From NCBI GenBank assembly GCA_947253945.1, contig CAMYAY010000003.1, forward strand, positions 32,044 through 96,043: 64,000 nt of DNA, written 5' to 3'. Below, piece after piece: positions 7,319 through 15,387 of the stretch. Below the pieces are notes generated by a model. It had not been told where the DNA came from and made no database searches. It saw only the letters and a list, made by a program, of their open reading frames with translations. Source of the stretch: an uncultured Candidatus Saccharibacteria bacterium. Its GTDB lineage: Bacteria; Patescibacteriota; Saccharimonadia; Saccharimonadales; Saccharimonadaceae. Within the stretch, counting starts at the first letter, position 1. Each line of letters opens with the position of its first letter. The position numbers and the translations under genes are program-made.

Positions 7319-7930
7319 ATGGGCGTTACATTAGACGAAATCCGCCGCCTACGCGAATTGTCTGGCGTTGGCTTAACTGATGCAAAGAAGGCACTTGTGG
7401 CCGCCAACGGCGACTTCGACAAGGCTTTAAAGGACATGCGCGAAAAGGGCCTCACCAAGGCTGAAAAGCGTTCCGAGCGCGAGGCGCGCGAGGGCCTTAT
7501 TGAGTCCTACGTACACGGTGGCCGCATCGGCGTTATCGTGGAGCTGAACTGCGAGACCGACTTCGTGGCTCGCACCGACAACTTTAAGGAATTGGCGCAC
7601 GAGATTGCCATGCAGGTTGCTGCTATGCGGCCAAAGTGGGTGTCTGAAGATGACATCCCAGCAGAGGTGAAGGCGGCCAAGCGTGAAGAACTCGTGGCTG
7701 CCGTTAAGAGCGACCCGAAGAACGCGAACAAGCCAGCCGACATTCTAGACAAGATTATCGACGGCCAGCTCGCCAAGTACTTCGGCGAACTAGTTTTGCT
7801 CGACCAGGCCTACTGGAAGGATGACACCAAGACTATTGCCACTCTCGTCAAAGAGAATATTGCAAAGCTCGGTGAAAACATTGTGATTCGCCGCTTTGCT
7901 CGCTTTGAGCTCGGCGTCACCGAAGACTAG
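7319..7930 (+). CDS. tsf: Elongation factor Ts
   Basis: Guanine-nucleotide exchange factor for EF-Tu. The N-terminal UBA-like domain has IRRLRELSGVGLTDAKKAL. The core has the TDFVAR motif in LNCETDFVARTDNFKELAHEIAMQVAA. The 203 residues correspond to the short, single-core form also seen in organelles and many compact genomes. It has the Shine-Dalgarno AAGGGGAG. A strong terminator follows at 7974. Confidence 0.96.
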   Translation: MGVTLDEIRRLRELSGVGLTDAKKALVAANGDFDKALKDMREKGLTKAEKRSEREAREGLIESYVHGGRIGVIVELNCETDFVARTDNFKELAHEIAMQVAAMRPKWVSEDDIPAEVKAAKREELVAAVKSDPKNANKPADILDKIIDGQLAKYFGELVLLDQAYWKDDTKTIATLVKENIAKLGENIVIRRFARFELGVTED

Positions 7931-7973
7931 TCTTTAGAGTCAAAGATAAGGCGCAAGCTAATTAAGCTAATTA

Positions 7974-8002
7974 AAACACCCCAGAATTACTGGGGTGTTT
8001 TT
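7974..8002 (+). terminator. Terminator of rpsB-tsf
   Basis: AAACACCCCAG / CTGGGGTGTTT stem with a 5-nt loop and a downstream T run. Confidence 0.9.
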
Positions 8003-8081
8003 GTGTGGCGGGCGGGCTTGGCTGCCACGGAACAATTTGCTCGCGCGCGTATGACTCGCAGCCAAATAGGCCAATTTAAAG

Positions 8082-8101
8082 GCCCCCACTGAAGTGGGGG
8101 C
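8082..8101 (-). terminator. Terminator of the 8114-8923 gene
   Basis: GCCCCCAC-TGAA-GTGGGGGC hairpin. On the minus strand it is followed by CTTTAAATT, a weak T tract. Confidence 0.6.
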
Positions 8102-8113
8102 TGGCGATAGGGG

Positions 8114-8923
8114 CTAAGCATAATGGATGTATCTTGGCTTACTATCAGCTCTAATTAATGTTTTGTAGAAGCCGAAAGTGCACAGTGTTATTAGAGAACA
8201 CACGCATTCTGCCATGTATAGATACATAATAGTCTCTGCGTAGTAGATACTGTCATCAGAAAACATCAAATAGAGTATTATGTTTTGACACAACACCACT
8301 ATGATTGGCCATGCCATATACGACATGCCATTGCCCGCGTCACGTATGCGGCGTGTGCAGAGCGCAAGCCAACATACACTGAAGTAGAGCGTTAAAGCGC
8401 ATAGTATCACTGGCGACCCAATAAATAGTCTAAACACGATGGCGTAAGCTACATCAATCAAGATACTGCCAACCCACCAAGTGAGTCGGGTAGAGCAATC
8501 GTAAAAATTCAAGAACTGCGCAAATGCTTCGCCAAGCATATTTTTTAGATTATACTGTGGTTTTTCGGTTAATATAGCACCGGCGGAAGTTTTTGGCTCA
8601 GTTGGGGTACTAGTATTCGGTTGTTCTGGCATCTCTGCCGTTGGCGCCATTGGTGGCGTTTGCGGTTGATCTGCATTGGTAGGTAGCTGCTGCTGTTGAG
8701 GCCCCGGCTGTGTCGAGTTGGCGCTTGGCGGTGCCGGTGGCTGACTTGGCATAGTAGTGCCGGTGTTAGCCGTTTGATGTGGCGGTACCGGTGGCGTAAG
8801 ACGCGACATTGTCGGATTGGTCGGCGGTGCCGGCGGCTGGTTCGGTTGAACCGGTGGTTTCGGCGGCATATTTTGCTGTGTTGGCGGCGCCGGTGGCATA
8901 CCTTGAAAATTGTCATTAGACAT
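8114..8923 (-). CDS. DUF805 membrane protein with proline-rich N-terminus
   Basis: 269 residues. The first ~125 are low-complexity Pro/Gln/Thr with repeated PPAPP-type motifs, likely disordered and cytoplasmic. The C-terminal ~140 form a DUF805 domain: FLNFYDCSTRLTWWVGS corresponds to the usual FxGRxxRxEFW segment. Four transmembrane helices follow, with the signature RRIRDAGNG before the third. The molecular role of DUF805 is unknown. It is one of three DUF805 paralogues in this block. It has a consensus promoter and the Shine-Dalgarno TAGGAG. Confidence 0.85.
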   Translation of the reverse strand: MSNDNFQGMPPAPPTQQNMPPKPPVQPNQPPAPPTNPTMSRLTPPVPPHQTANTGTTMPSQPPAPPSANSTQPGPQQQQLPTNADQPQTPPMAPTAEMPEQPNTSTPTEPKTSAGAILTEKPQYNLKNMLGEAFAQFLNFYDCSTRLTWWVGSILIDVAYAIVFRLFIGSPVILCALTLYFSVCWLALCTRRIRDAGNGMSYMAWPIIVVLCQNIILYLMFSDDSIYYAETIMYLYMAECVCSLITLCTFGFYKTLIRADSKPRYIHYA

Positions 8924-8976
8924 AATGTTAACTCCTAGCTAGAAGGAACATATCGGCATTTGCTGATAATGCTTTA

Positions 8977-9005
8977 ATTGTACAATATTGCAGTGCTATT
9001 GTCAA
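8977..9005 (-). promoter_or_regulatory. Promoter of the 8114-8923 gene
   Basis: TTGACA (9005-9000), 17-bp spacer, TACAAT (8982-8977). The leader is about 47 nt. Confidence 0.75.
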
Positions 9006-9012
9006 TAAGAAA

Positions 9013-9030
9013 GCCCCACCGAAGTGGGGC
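9013..9030 (-). terminator. Terminator of the 9051-9623 gene
   Basis: GCCCCAC / GTGGGGC hairpin followed on the minus strand by TTTCTT. It sits just outside the promoter of the next gene. Confidence 0.75.
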
Positions 9031-9050
9031 AATGCTAGTCGTTGGTCAGA

Positions 9051-9623
9051 TTAACAATCCCAATTAAATACCATGTAACGTGGTTCGTTATCTGACCGGC
9101 TTGGCTTAAATGCCGCAATGGCAAGTGGTGCAACGAGAGCGCAAGTGTTCGCAATGGCGATAACTTGGCTCAGTAGTGGGCACGGCGTGATTAATAGTAC
9201 ATCCATAAAATAGACTACGATAATCGCGTGCAATGCGGTGACGCTACTAGTGGCGCCGGCGTCGCGGAGGCGGCGGGTGGTGAGCGCAATGAGGCAAATC
9301 AACAGATAAATGGTTACCGTAAAGGCAGCCATCACGATGATGCTGAGCGCCATCGACGCAATTGTGTCGATGAGCCCGAGGCGGGCAAAGCACATGTGTC
9401 TGGCTGAAATTAAGGTGGCGAGCGGAATGGTGCCCGTCACGGCAATGGCGATGAGGCCAAACCAGAATTCAAAGCGGCTTGCGCCGAGGCTAGCGTCGTG
9501 GCGAATGCAGAAGGCTTGGCTAACTAAGTTGCCAAAGGTGTGCACTGGGCGACGGCTTAAACGGATAAATCCGGCTATAGTGCGTTCGACCGGCTGGTCA
9601 GCGTGGTTAAATTGGTTGTTCAT
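9051..9623 (-). CDS. DUF805 membrane protein
   Basis: 190 residues, nearly all DUF805 domain. It has AFCIRHDASLGASRFEFWFG (the RxEFW entry helix), four hydrophobic helices, and the signature TRRLRDAGA. The long proline-rich tail of its neighbours is absent; only ~30 residues precede the domain. It has a consensus promoter, a leader containing the box GTACCTTAC (9650-9642), and the Shine-Dalgarno TAGGAG. The function is unknown; an integral membrane location is clear. Confidence 0.85.
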   Translation of the reverse strand: MNNQFNHADQPVERTIAGFIRLSRRPVHTFGNLVSQAFCIRHDASLGASRFEFWFGLIAIAVTGTIPLATLISARHMCFARLGLIDTIASMALSIIVMAAFTVTIYLLICLIALTTRRLRDAGATSSVTALHAIIVVYFMDVLLITPCPLLSQVIAIANTCALVAPLAIAAFKPSRSDNEPRYMVFNWDC

Positions 9624-9641
9624 GAGATCAACTCCTAGTTC

Positions 9642-9650
9642 GTAAGGTAC
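9642..9650 (-). promoter_or_regulatory. Leader box GTACCTTAC
   Basis: This box lies between the promoter and the Shine-Dalgarno of the 9051-9623 gene. It matches boxes before several unrelated minus-strand genes and is complementary, over 12 of 13 positions of the extended site, to the candidate RNA loop at 52.85 kb. Confidence 0.45.
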
Positions 9651-9676
9651 ATTGTGGAATTACCACTAACGCTTTG

Positions 9677-9705
9677 AGTGTAACATATTTTAGCTAATAT
9701 GTCAA
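9677..9705 (-). promoter_or_regulatory. Promoter of the 9051-9623 gene
   Basis: TTGACA (9705-9700), 17-bp spacer, TACACT (9682-9677). Confidence 0.75.
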
Positions 9706-9752
9706 TAAGCCTACAGAGGTGGAGCTGAAGTTATTGAGTGTCGGCGTTTGGC

Positions 9753-10691
9753 TTATTTGCTATGAGGGAAGAGCGTCGAGAGGCTGATGCCGTTGTTTTG
9801 CGCTGGGTTATAGGTTGTGGCCGGTTGGATGGTTTGTGTTGGATCTGGGATCGGGGTCGGAGCTGGAGCTGGCTGTGCCTGAGGTGTTGGTTCTGGGGCT
9901 GGGACTGGCTGCTCTAACTGTGGTGCTGGTGCAGCGGGTTGCTCTTGTGGTGTCGTTGGCACCGTTGATATTGGCGACATGACGGCCTGCGGCTGGTAAG
10001 TTGGAGTTGGCATTGGGGTCGGAGCTGGAGATTCGGTGTCTATTACTGGTGCAGCAAGTGGCGCTTGTGGTGCAGGGGCTTCAACTGGCGGTAATGGATT
10101 AGTATCTGGCGCTGACTGTTCTAACGGTGGCATTGGCGCTGAGAGCTGTGCTTGTGGCTGCTGTTGGAGGCGTGGGTCGGCCTGCGGCTGGTAAGTCGGC
10201 TGAGGTTGTGGTTCCGGAATTTGTTGCGGCGCTGGAGCTGCGGTCGGTGCTTCGGCGGGCTGCGCCTGGGTATAAGTTGGCTGGCTGTACTGAGCTACTG
10301 GCTGTGCTGGCGTGGGAGCCGCCTGTGGTGCTGGTTGTGCTGGCTGTTCCTGAGGTGCAGGCGTAGCTTGCTGTGCTGGTTGAGGCTGCACTAGTGGTTT
10401 AATGCTAGCCGACATTTGCCGCGGCATGCCCACTGGTACGCTTGGCTGCATACGACGGAGTGGCTCGGAGAGCAGATCTGGGTTGCTATAGGCATCGAAC
10501 TCGTCGACGTTGTCGATGTTGCTAAAGCTACTTGAGCTGGTGGCAACTTGAGTTGAGGCTTGTGCCTTGGTCGGCATAGTGGTGTCCTGCGGTTCGGTCT
10601 TGGTGATGGGTTTGCCGATGGGCGAGAGCTGCACGCCTTGGAAGGGGCTGCTGGCTGGTTGATTGTTTTGATTTTGATTTTCGTTTTGCAT
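9753..10691 (-). CDS. Low-complexity Pro/Gln/Ala-rich protein
   Basis: 312 residues with no signal peptide and no membrane helix. After an N-terminal ~80 residues with some sequence complexity (FSNIDNVDEFDAYSNPDLLS), it is Pro/Gln/Ala-rich throughout and ends GISLSTLFPHSK. It shares its start (MQN), promoter type and composition with the DUF805 gene at 10748 but has no DUF805 domain. It may be a domain-less relative or a truncated duplicate. The function is unknown. Confidence 0.7.
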   Translation of the reverse strand: MQNENQNQNNQPASSPFQGVQLSPIGKPITKTEPQDTTMPTKAQASTQVATSSSSFSNIDNVDEFDAYSNPDLLSEPLRRMQPSVPVGMPRQMSASIKPLVQPQPAQQATPAPQEQPAQPAPQAAPTPAQPVAQYSQPTYTQAQPAEAPTAAPAPQQIPEPQPQPTYQPQADPRLQQQPQAQLSAPMPPLEQSAPDTNPLPPVEAPAPQAPLAAPVIDTESPAPTPMPTPTYQPQAVMSPISTVPTTPQEQPAAPAPQLEQPVPAPEPTPQAQPAPAPTPIPDPTQTIQPATTYNPAQNNGISLSTLFPHSK

Positions 10692-10711
10692 GGTTATCCT
10701 TACTTACCTAT

Positions 10712-10740
10712 ATCTTAACGCAACTTAGCGCTGAGCGCAA
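10712..10740 (-). promoter_or_regulatory. Promoter of the 9753-10691 gene, TTGCGC type
   Basis: TTGCGC (10740-10735), 17-bp spacer, TAAGAT (10717-10712). The same hexamers and spacing occur before the 10748-11935 gene, which suggests co-regulation. Confidence 0.55.
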
Positions 10741-10747
10741 ATTGAGA

Positions 10748-11935
10748 CTACTTTTTATTAAAAAATGAGAGGTAGCGCGGGACGTTGTCTTGCCATTGAA
10801 TGCTTGGCGCAAAGTTGGCGATAAAGCAAACAACCGGTGCAGCGGGAGTAAAGACTAAGAAGCGCAGCCAAGTCGGTTTGCCGGCATCGCAGAGGCGGCG
10901 ACGCATGAGCATAAAGAGTGACACTAGTGGGTAAATGACGGTGAACGGAAATACAAGGAGGTCGAGGAGGCCCATGCCGGATATTGCTAGGATGATACAG
11001 AGAATTATTAGAAGTATTATCACTACTACCTGAACGGTTGCGGCGAGGATGTAGGTAAGGCGGCTGGTGCAATAACCACTGGTGGAGACGGGAATTAGGG
11101 CTTCACAAAGGATGTTTTTGAATGAATTTGGCGGCGTGGCGACAGCGGTAATGTAGTGCGGTAGCCGAGACTGAGGGACTTGGCTGGCGCCGAATTGCTG
11201 GCTTGGCAGAGTCGGTCGGTCGGCGATGATGTTGCCGGCTTGCGTGGTGAGCTGGTTGAAGGCGCTGGGGTTGGCACTACTAGTGTTGTTGGAGTTGCTG
11301 GCGGAAGTCTTGTGGGTCAGGACTGACGGGTCGATGGCAGCAAAGCCGGCGCCAGTGTAGCCACTGGTGGTTGAAGTGGTTGGCTGCGTTGAAGTGGTCG
11401 GCTGAAAAGAGGTAGCTAGCGGCGCGGCTGGTTGAAAAGAAGCGGCTGCTGGTGCAGCTGGCTGTGCCGTAAGTGGGTTAAATGGTGAAGTTGCCGCAGT
11501 TGACTGGGCAGAGGTGACTGCTGCCGCAGTCGAGGCGGCTGAGCTAATCGGGTTAAACCGAGCGGCTTGGTTAAGTTGCGTTGTCGCTACGTTAGTAGCG
11601 GTTGACATGACCGGGTTAGCTTGGGCGGTTCGATCTGGCTGAGCTGGCTGGGCAATGTTGAAGCTTTGGCCTTGAGGTGTGGTCGGCTGAAACTGTGTTG
11701 GCTGAGGCTGATCCGGTTGGAAGACACGTTGTTGTGTTAGCGGGGACTGTGCAGGCTGAGCTGTGATTGGGTTAAACTGAGATACTGGCATGCTTGGCCG
11801 AGGCGTGGTTAGATTAAACGATAAAGCCGATGTAGTTGGCTGTTGTGGCTGGGCGGAAGTAGCTGCTGGTGTAGTTGGCTGGGCGGCGGTTAGTGGTTGA
11901 TTTTGAAATGGATTAAAATTTGAATTGTTTTGCAT
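10748..11935 (-). CDS. DUF805 membrane protein with long Thr/Pro/Gln-rich N-terminus
   Basis: 395 residues. The first ~265 are Thr/Ser/Gln/Pro/Ala-rich with repeated SFQPT- and FNPxxxQPAxxx-like units, probably disordered. The C-terminal ~130 form a DUF805-type domain: GYCTSRLTYIL at the entry helix, four membrane helices, and RRRLCDAGKPTW as the signature. Its position beside 9753 and 8114 suggests a functional block, perhaps membrane scaffolds with cytoplasmic tails. The role is unknown. Confidence 0.8.
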   Translation of the reverse strand: MQNNSNFNPFQNQPLTAAQPTTPAATSAQPQQPTTSALSFNLTTPRPSMPVSQFNPITAQPAQSPLTQQRVFQPDQPQPTQFQPTTPQGQSFNIAQPAQPDRTAQANPVMSTATNVATTQLNQAARFNPISSAASTAAAVTSAQSTAATSPFNPLTAQPAAPAAASFQPAAPLATSFQPTTSTQPTTSTTSGYTGAGFAAIDPSVLTHKTSASNSNNTSSANPSAFNQLTTQAGNIIADRPTLPSQQFGASQVPQSRLPHYITAVATPPNSFKNILCEALIPVSTSGYCTSRLTYILAATVQVVVIILLIILCIILAISGMGLLDLLVFPFTVIYPLVSLFMLMRRRLCDAGKPTWLRFLVFTPAAPVVCFIANFAPSIQWQDNVPRYLSFFNKK

Positions 11936-11960
11936 GTTTGTCCTTTGATTAATTACTCAT

Positions 11961-11989
11961 ATCTTACCGCGCTATCATAAATCGCGCAA
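11961..11989 (-). promoter_or_regulatory. Promoter of the 10748-11935 gene, TTGCGC type
   Basis: TTGCGC (11989-11984), 17-bp spacer, TAAGAT (11966-11961), divergent from the 12119 surface-protein promoter. Confidence 0.55.
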
Positions 11990-12033
11990 GACTGAAGGCG
12001 GCGACAGAGGTGGCAGGGTGGTGCGCGAAAAAT

Positions 12034-12062
12034 TTGGCATTTTATTTTGTTAGTGCTATAAT
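12034..12062 (+). promoter_or_regulatory. Promoter of the 12119 surface-protein gene
   Basis: TTGGCA (12034-12039), 17-bp spacer, TATAAT (12057-12062), then the conserved initial transcript AGGTATCTA. This arrangement recurs before the 13353, 17283 and 30896 genes. Confidence 0.75.
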
Positions 12063-12118
12063 TCAGGTATCTACCTTGGAGGCAGAAAAAGAAAAAATAA
12101 AGGAGGAGAATAAACAAT

Positions 12119-13087
12119 ATGAATAAATTACGGCAAACAGCTGTGGGGGGGGGTAAATTTTTAAGACTTTTGCCTCACGTTACTAAGTGTAGGGATGAAG
12201 TGGCTACATCAGCGCCTGCGACGTTAAGCTTCAATCATCTCGTTTTTGCGGCGCCCACTACATTATTTAGCTTGTTAGCGTTGGCTATCGTGCCGTTGGT
12301 TTTTACTGCGCCAGCCCATGCAGACTATATTAATGTTGTCCTTGATGCACCCAATGCTACATTGAATGGTGTAGGGAAGTATTTTAGCTATAGGAATGTT
12401 ATTACAGTAAACAATAGTAATAGTTATGGTTTTACGCTTGGTATGTATGCCAATAATCCCAATCTAGTCAATAACAGAGATTCAAATTATACAATTAGTA
12501 GTGTTTCGGGGCGTGGAAGATATCTTGGCTCTAATCAATGGGGGTACAGCATGACGGGTGATGACGGTACATTTAATGAGATACCAAGGTCATTGTATAA
12601 TGCTGTAACATTGGCAGATGTAACGAACAAAGCAAAGGGCGTATGTAGTAGTGTTGCGTACTGCCATATTCCAGTTACTTTCGGCGCTAATATTGAATCT
12701 AATAAAAGCGCCTCGGGCTATTACTCTACGACGTTAATTTATACTGTTACCAGTAAACCAAAACCGTATACCCCACCAACGCCACCGGCGCCAGATCCAG
12801 AGCCATATCATCCGTCTACACCACCAATTGGTGGCGGGACGGGCTATCATGATTGGTGGAGTGCATGTCGCACTAGATATCCTGGCTATGATTTAGTAAC
12901 TGAGGACAAGATTAGTTATTGCGCGCATCATGAAGGCGACATGGACGGCTATGCCCCGGATTGGAATTCGATATGTACTAAGAGATATCCTGGTACTTAT
13001 AGCCGGCAACTTAATGCAAGGTCATATTGTATAGCTCACGAAGGCAACATGAATGACTATCCGGATGATCCTAATAATAATATATGA
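12119..13087 (+). CDS. Exported surface protein with Cys-rich repeats, phase-ON
   Basis: 322 residues. The start ATG has the Shine-Dalgarno AGGAGGAG. Codons 9-12 contain the poly-G tract (VGGG), followed by KFLR. The hydrophobic signal core is residues ~48-64, with cleavage near AHA-D at 67. The family beta-rich domain (~68-215) has SYGFTLGMYA, NQWGYSM and YSTTLIYTVTSK. A Pro-rich linker leads to two copies of a ~35-residue Cys repeat, Cx2RYPG...YCx2HxGxM. It is in frame at 9 G; 8 or 10 G would stop within five codons. The ligand is unknown; surface display is likely. Confidence 0.88.
   Translation: MNKLRQTAVGGGKFLRLLPHVTKCRDEVATSAPATLSFNHLVFAAPTTLFSLLALAIVPLVFTAPAHADYINVVLDAPNATLNGVGKYFSYRNVITVNNSNSYGFTLGMYANNPNLVNNRDSNYTISSVSGRGRYLGSNQWGYSMTGDDGTFNEIPRSLYNAVTLADVTNKAKGVCSSVAYCHIPVTFGANIESNKSASGYYSTTLIYTVTSKPKPYTPPTPPAPDPEPYHPSTPPIGGGTGYHDWWSACRTRYPGYDLVTEDKISYCAHHEGDMDGYAPDWNSICTKRYPGTYSRQLNARSYCIAHEGNMNDYPDDPNNNI
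12145..12153 (+). repeat. Poly-G tract (9 G), ON state
   Basis: Nine G encode the end of Val-9 and Gly-Gly-Gly. Eight G would give TAA after GTA AAT TTT, and ten G would give TAA at once. Confidence 0.95.
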
Positions 13088-13259
13088 CACGTATAGTTGC
13101 TATTTTTTGTAATGATAAAATATTGCCAAGAAGCTTGATTAACTGTGTATCATGAATGATGACACGAGATAATTATTGTCCATTGGTCATTGCTAGTTGG
13201 CTTTATATTATTGTATGTAGAAATTCATTGTTCCGCTAATTATTAAATTAATAAAAAGT

Positions 13260-13288
13260 TTGGCATTTTATTTTGCTAGTGTTATAAT
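13260..13288 (+). promoter_or_regulatory. Promoter of the 13353 surface-protein gene
   Basis: TTGGCA (13260-13265), 17-bp spacer, TATAAT (13283-13288). Promoter and first ~50 transcribed bases are nearly identical to those of the 12119 gene, showing a recent duplication. The AGGAGG of the 12119 leader is degraded here to AAAGAGAAA. Confidence 0.75.
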
Positions 13289-13352
13289 TCAGATATCTAC
13301 CTTGGAGGCAGAAGAAAGAAAAAATAATGAAAAACAAAGAGAAATAAACAGC

Positions 13353-14315
13353 ATGAGAAAGCATTTGACATTGGCGCGCAGTGATAGTCAATCAACTGGC
13401 GCAAATAGCAACTCCATTTGTATGGTATCGATTGCTTTGTCTTTGTTGTTTGTTGCGTCGTTGGCTTTTGCCACACCGGCTTATGCGGACAGTATTTCAA
13501 TAAGCCTCGACTCTACCGCCGTTGCTCTACAGCGCAGTGGGGATTTGTATAAGCACACTAGTAGTATCCATGTACACAACAATAATACTTACGGCTTTAC
13601 GCTTAGCATGAGTGCCAGTCAGCCAAATTTGGTAAACAGCAAGGACTCTACTTATAAGATAAACTCCGTTTTTGGCACCAACCAGCACCTTGCCGCTAAC
13701 CAGTGGGGTTATGGCATGGGTAAGACGCCCGCTACATTTAGTTCAGTTTCTTCTGCGTCGCTGGCGGATATTACCAGCAACAATAAAGGCAGCTGCAGCG
13801 CTGTTGATGACTGTACACTCTATCTCACCTTTGGTGCTAACATTGATTCGAAGCGCCTGCCAGTAGGTAATTACAGTACTACATTGACTTATACCGCAGT
13901 TAGTAAGCCAGCTCCGTATGTACCATCAACGCCAACACCAACGCCGAGCCCACCTTCGGGTGGTGGATCGTCGGGTCATAGTTCTTTGTATTATTTATGC
14001 GAAAGGAGATATCCCGGTAATAGTGATATAGATAGGTGGGAATATTGTTTCGATCATCATGGCGACATGAGTGGATTTGATGACTACTATTTAAATAAGA
14101 CATGTAGTGAAAGATACTCCGGCGATGATGATAAGATATCATACTGTAAGGATCATGATGGCGACGTGAGTGGCTATGTACCTGATTGGAATAAGATATG
14201 TAGTAGAAGATACCCTGACTACTATCTTGATTCTCTTAGTAAGAGGGCATATTGTTACCATCACCATGGCGATATGAGTGGCTATGTTGACTATTATCAT
14301 CCCGGCGGCAACTAA
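13353..14315 (+). CDS. Exported surface protein with three Cys-rich repeats, no poly-G
   Basis: 320 residues from the ATG at 13353. The signal peptide core ends near AYADS. The family beta-rich domain (TYGFTLSMSA, NQWGYGM, YSTTLTYTAVSK) and a Pro/Gly/Ser linker follow. Three ~35-residue repeats come next, with consensus C-x2-RYPG-x(8-12)-YC-x2-H-x-GDMSGY. Each repeat has two Cys, one likely disulfide. It is the tandem duplicate of the 12119 gene but lacks the poly-G leader and has a weak Shine-Dalgarno, so it may be constitutive and weakly expressed. The upstream frame opens at 13260, before the promoter, and is not used. Confidence 0.85.
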   Translation: MRKHLTLARSDSQSTGANSNSICMVSIALSLLFVASLAFATPAYADSISISLDSTAVALQRSGDLYKHTSSIHVHNNNTYGFTLSMSASQPNLVNSKDSTYKINSVFGTNQHLAANQWGYGMGKTPATFSSVSSASLADITSNNKGSCSAVDDCTLYLTFGANIDSKRLPVGNYSTTLTYTAVSKPAPYVPSTPTPTPSPPSGGGSSGHSSLYYLCERRYPGNSDIDRWEYCFDHHGDMSGFDDYYLNKTCSERYSGDDDKISYCKDHDGDVSGYVPDWNKICSRRYPDYYLDSLSKRAYCYHHHGDMSGYVDYYHPGGN

Positions 14316-14356
14316 TGATCTGCCTCATCCCGCTTACGCTATGATATAATAAGACT

Positions 14357-15010
14357 ATGTATTTTGAGTCTCGGGCGACGGCGGGGGCACAGCTTGCGGC
14401 GGAGTTAATTGGCGAATATCGCTACGAAAACACGGCAGTGTTGGCGCTGTCGGATGGCGGCGTGGCGGTGGGCTACCAAATAGCCATTTACTTGCACGCG
14501 GCCTTGCACCGGTTGGCGATGGGCGAGGTGGTGATTGAGGACGAATCCATCGACTATTGCACGGTGCTGCCGGGCGGCGTGGTGGCTATCAACCCGCACA
14601 TTTCGGCCGGTACGCAGGAGTACTACATGAAGGAGTACTCTGGCATTCTCGATATCCAGTTGCGCGAACAGATGTCAAAAATCAACCAGATGGCGGGTCT
14701 TAGCGACATCACGCCGGAGATTTTCCGCGACTACAATGTCATTGTGACCGACGACGGCATTCACACCGACACGGCGATGGATGCGGTGCGAGTTTGGCTG
14801 AAGCCGGCGCGTATCAAGCGGTTGATTTTGGCGACGCCGCTCATTTCGGTTGACGCGCTCGACGCCGCGCATGTGATTTTTGACGAGCTGCACATCTTAA
14901 GCGTCAAGCCGCACATGATGGACACGCAGCATTATTACGACGTTTACGACGAACCGAACCAGCAAATGCAGCAGGCGATGATTCGCGACAGCATGCTCCA
15001 CTGGAAATAG
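14357..15010 (+). CDS. Degenerate phosphoribosyltransferase-like protein
   Basis: 217 residues resembling predicted type I phosphoribosyltransferases: FESRATAGAQLAAEL at the start, AVLALSDGGVAVGYQIA, then NVIVTDDGIHTDTAMDAVRVW where the PRPP loop should be, and LILATPL. The usual DDGxATGxT signature has become DDGIHTDTA, so PRPP binding may be altered or lost. TATAAT ends 6 nt before the ATG, so the mRNA is probably leaderless. No operon partner is obvious; the helix-turn-helix gene follows after 86 nt with its own promoter. Confidence 0.7.
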   Translation: MYFESRATAGAQLAAELIGEYRYENTAVLALSDGGVAVGYQIAIYLHAALHRLAMGEVVIEDESIDYCTVLPGGVVAINPHISAGTQEYYMKEYSGILDIQLREQMSKINQMAGLSDITPEIFRDYNVIVTDDGIHTDTAMDAVRVWLKPARIKRLILATPLISVDALDAAHVIFDELHILSVKPHMMDTQHYYDVYDEPNQQMQQAMIRDSMLHWK

Positions 15011-15064
15011 CTAAGCACAAGCCTGTTGCGCGGAATAAAAAGTTGTGGTATCATAATTACAACA

Positions 15065-15077
15065 CGTGGCTGAGCCA
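15065..15077 (+). promoter_or_regulatory. Leader hairpin before the HTH gene
   Basis: GTGGC-TGA-GCCAC lies between a TGGTATCAT -10-like box and the AGAGGAGG Shine-Dalgarno of the 15097 gene. Confidence 0.3.
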
Positions 15078-15096
15078 CTGAAGAAAGAGGAGGAAA

Positions 15097-15387
15097 ATGC
15101 TTGACGTCTTTATTACATCACGCGTACGGCGCAAGATTATCGTAGTCTACGCAAAGTACCCAGATTTTAAGACGCACGTGCGCGGCCTAGCCAAGCTGAT
15201 TAAAGAGGACCCTGGCAACATTCAGCGCGAGCTGAGGCGACTGGAGAAGGCGAACTTTTTGAAGGCTGAACGGCGCGGCAACACCAAAGTCTACTCAACC
15301 AACAAGGACTTTCCAATCTTTAAGGAGTTGCAGGCCATCGTCATCAAATCTCAGCAGGCGACAAAGGCGCGCAATCTGCATCAATGA
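15097..15387 (+). CDS. ArsR-like winged-helix DNA-binding protein
   Basis: 96 residues, cytosolic and basic. The fold pattern fits a winged helix of the ArsR/MarR type: a first helix (VRRKIIVVYAKYPDF), then HVRGLAKLIKEDPGNIQRELRRLEKANFLKAERRGNTKVYSTN, where GNIQRELRRLEKANFL is the recognition helix and GNTKVYSTN the wing. No metal-binding Cys are present. Strong Shine-Dalgarno. Its stop overlaps the recJ start (ATGA), so the two are cotranscribed. The target is unknown. Confidence 0.8.
   Translation: MLDVFITSRVRRKIIVVYAKYPDFKTHVRGLAKLIKEDPGNIQRELRRLEKANFLKAERRGNTKVYSTNKDFPIFKELQAIVIKSQQATKARNLHQ

Noticed and set aside
10127..10394. Plus-strand frames in the 9753-10691 region
   Set aside because: Reverse-complement shadows of a Pro/Gln-rich repetitive gene.
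13980..14310. CRISPR array or tandem DNA repeat in the 13353 gene
   Set aside because: The repetition is at protein level (Cys repeats) in an intact frame; DNA identity between units is low.
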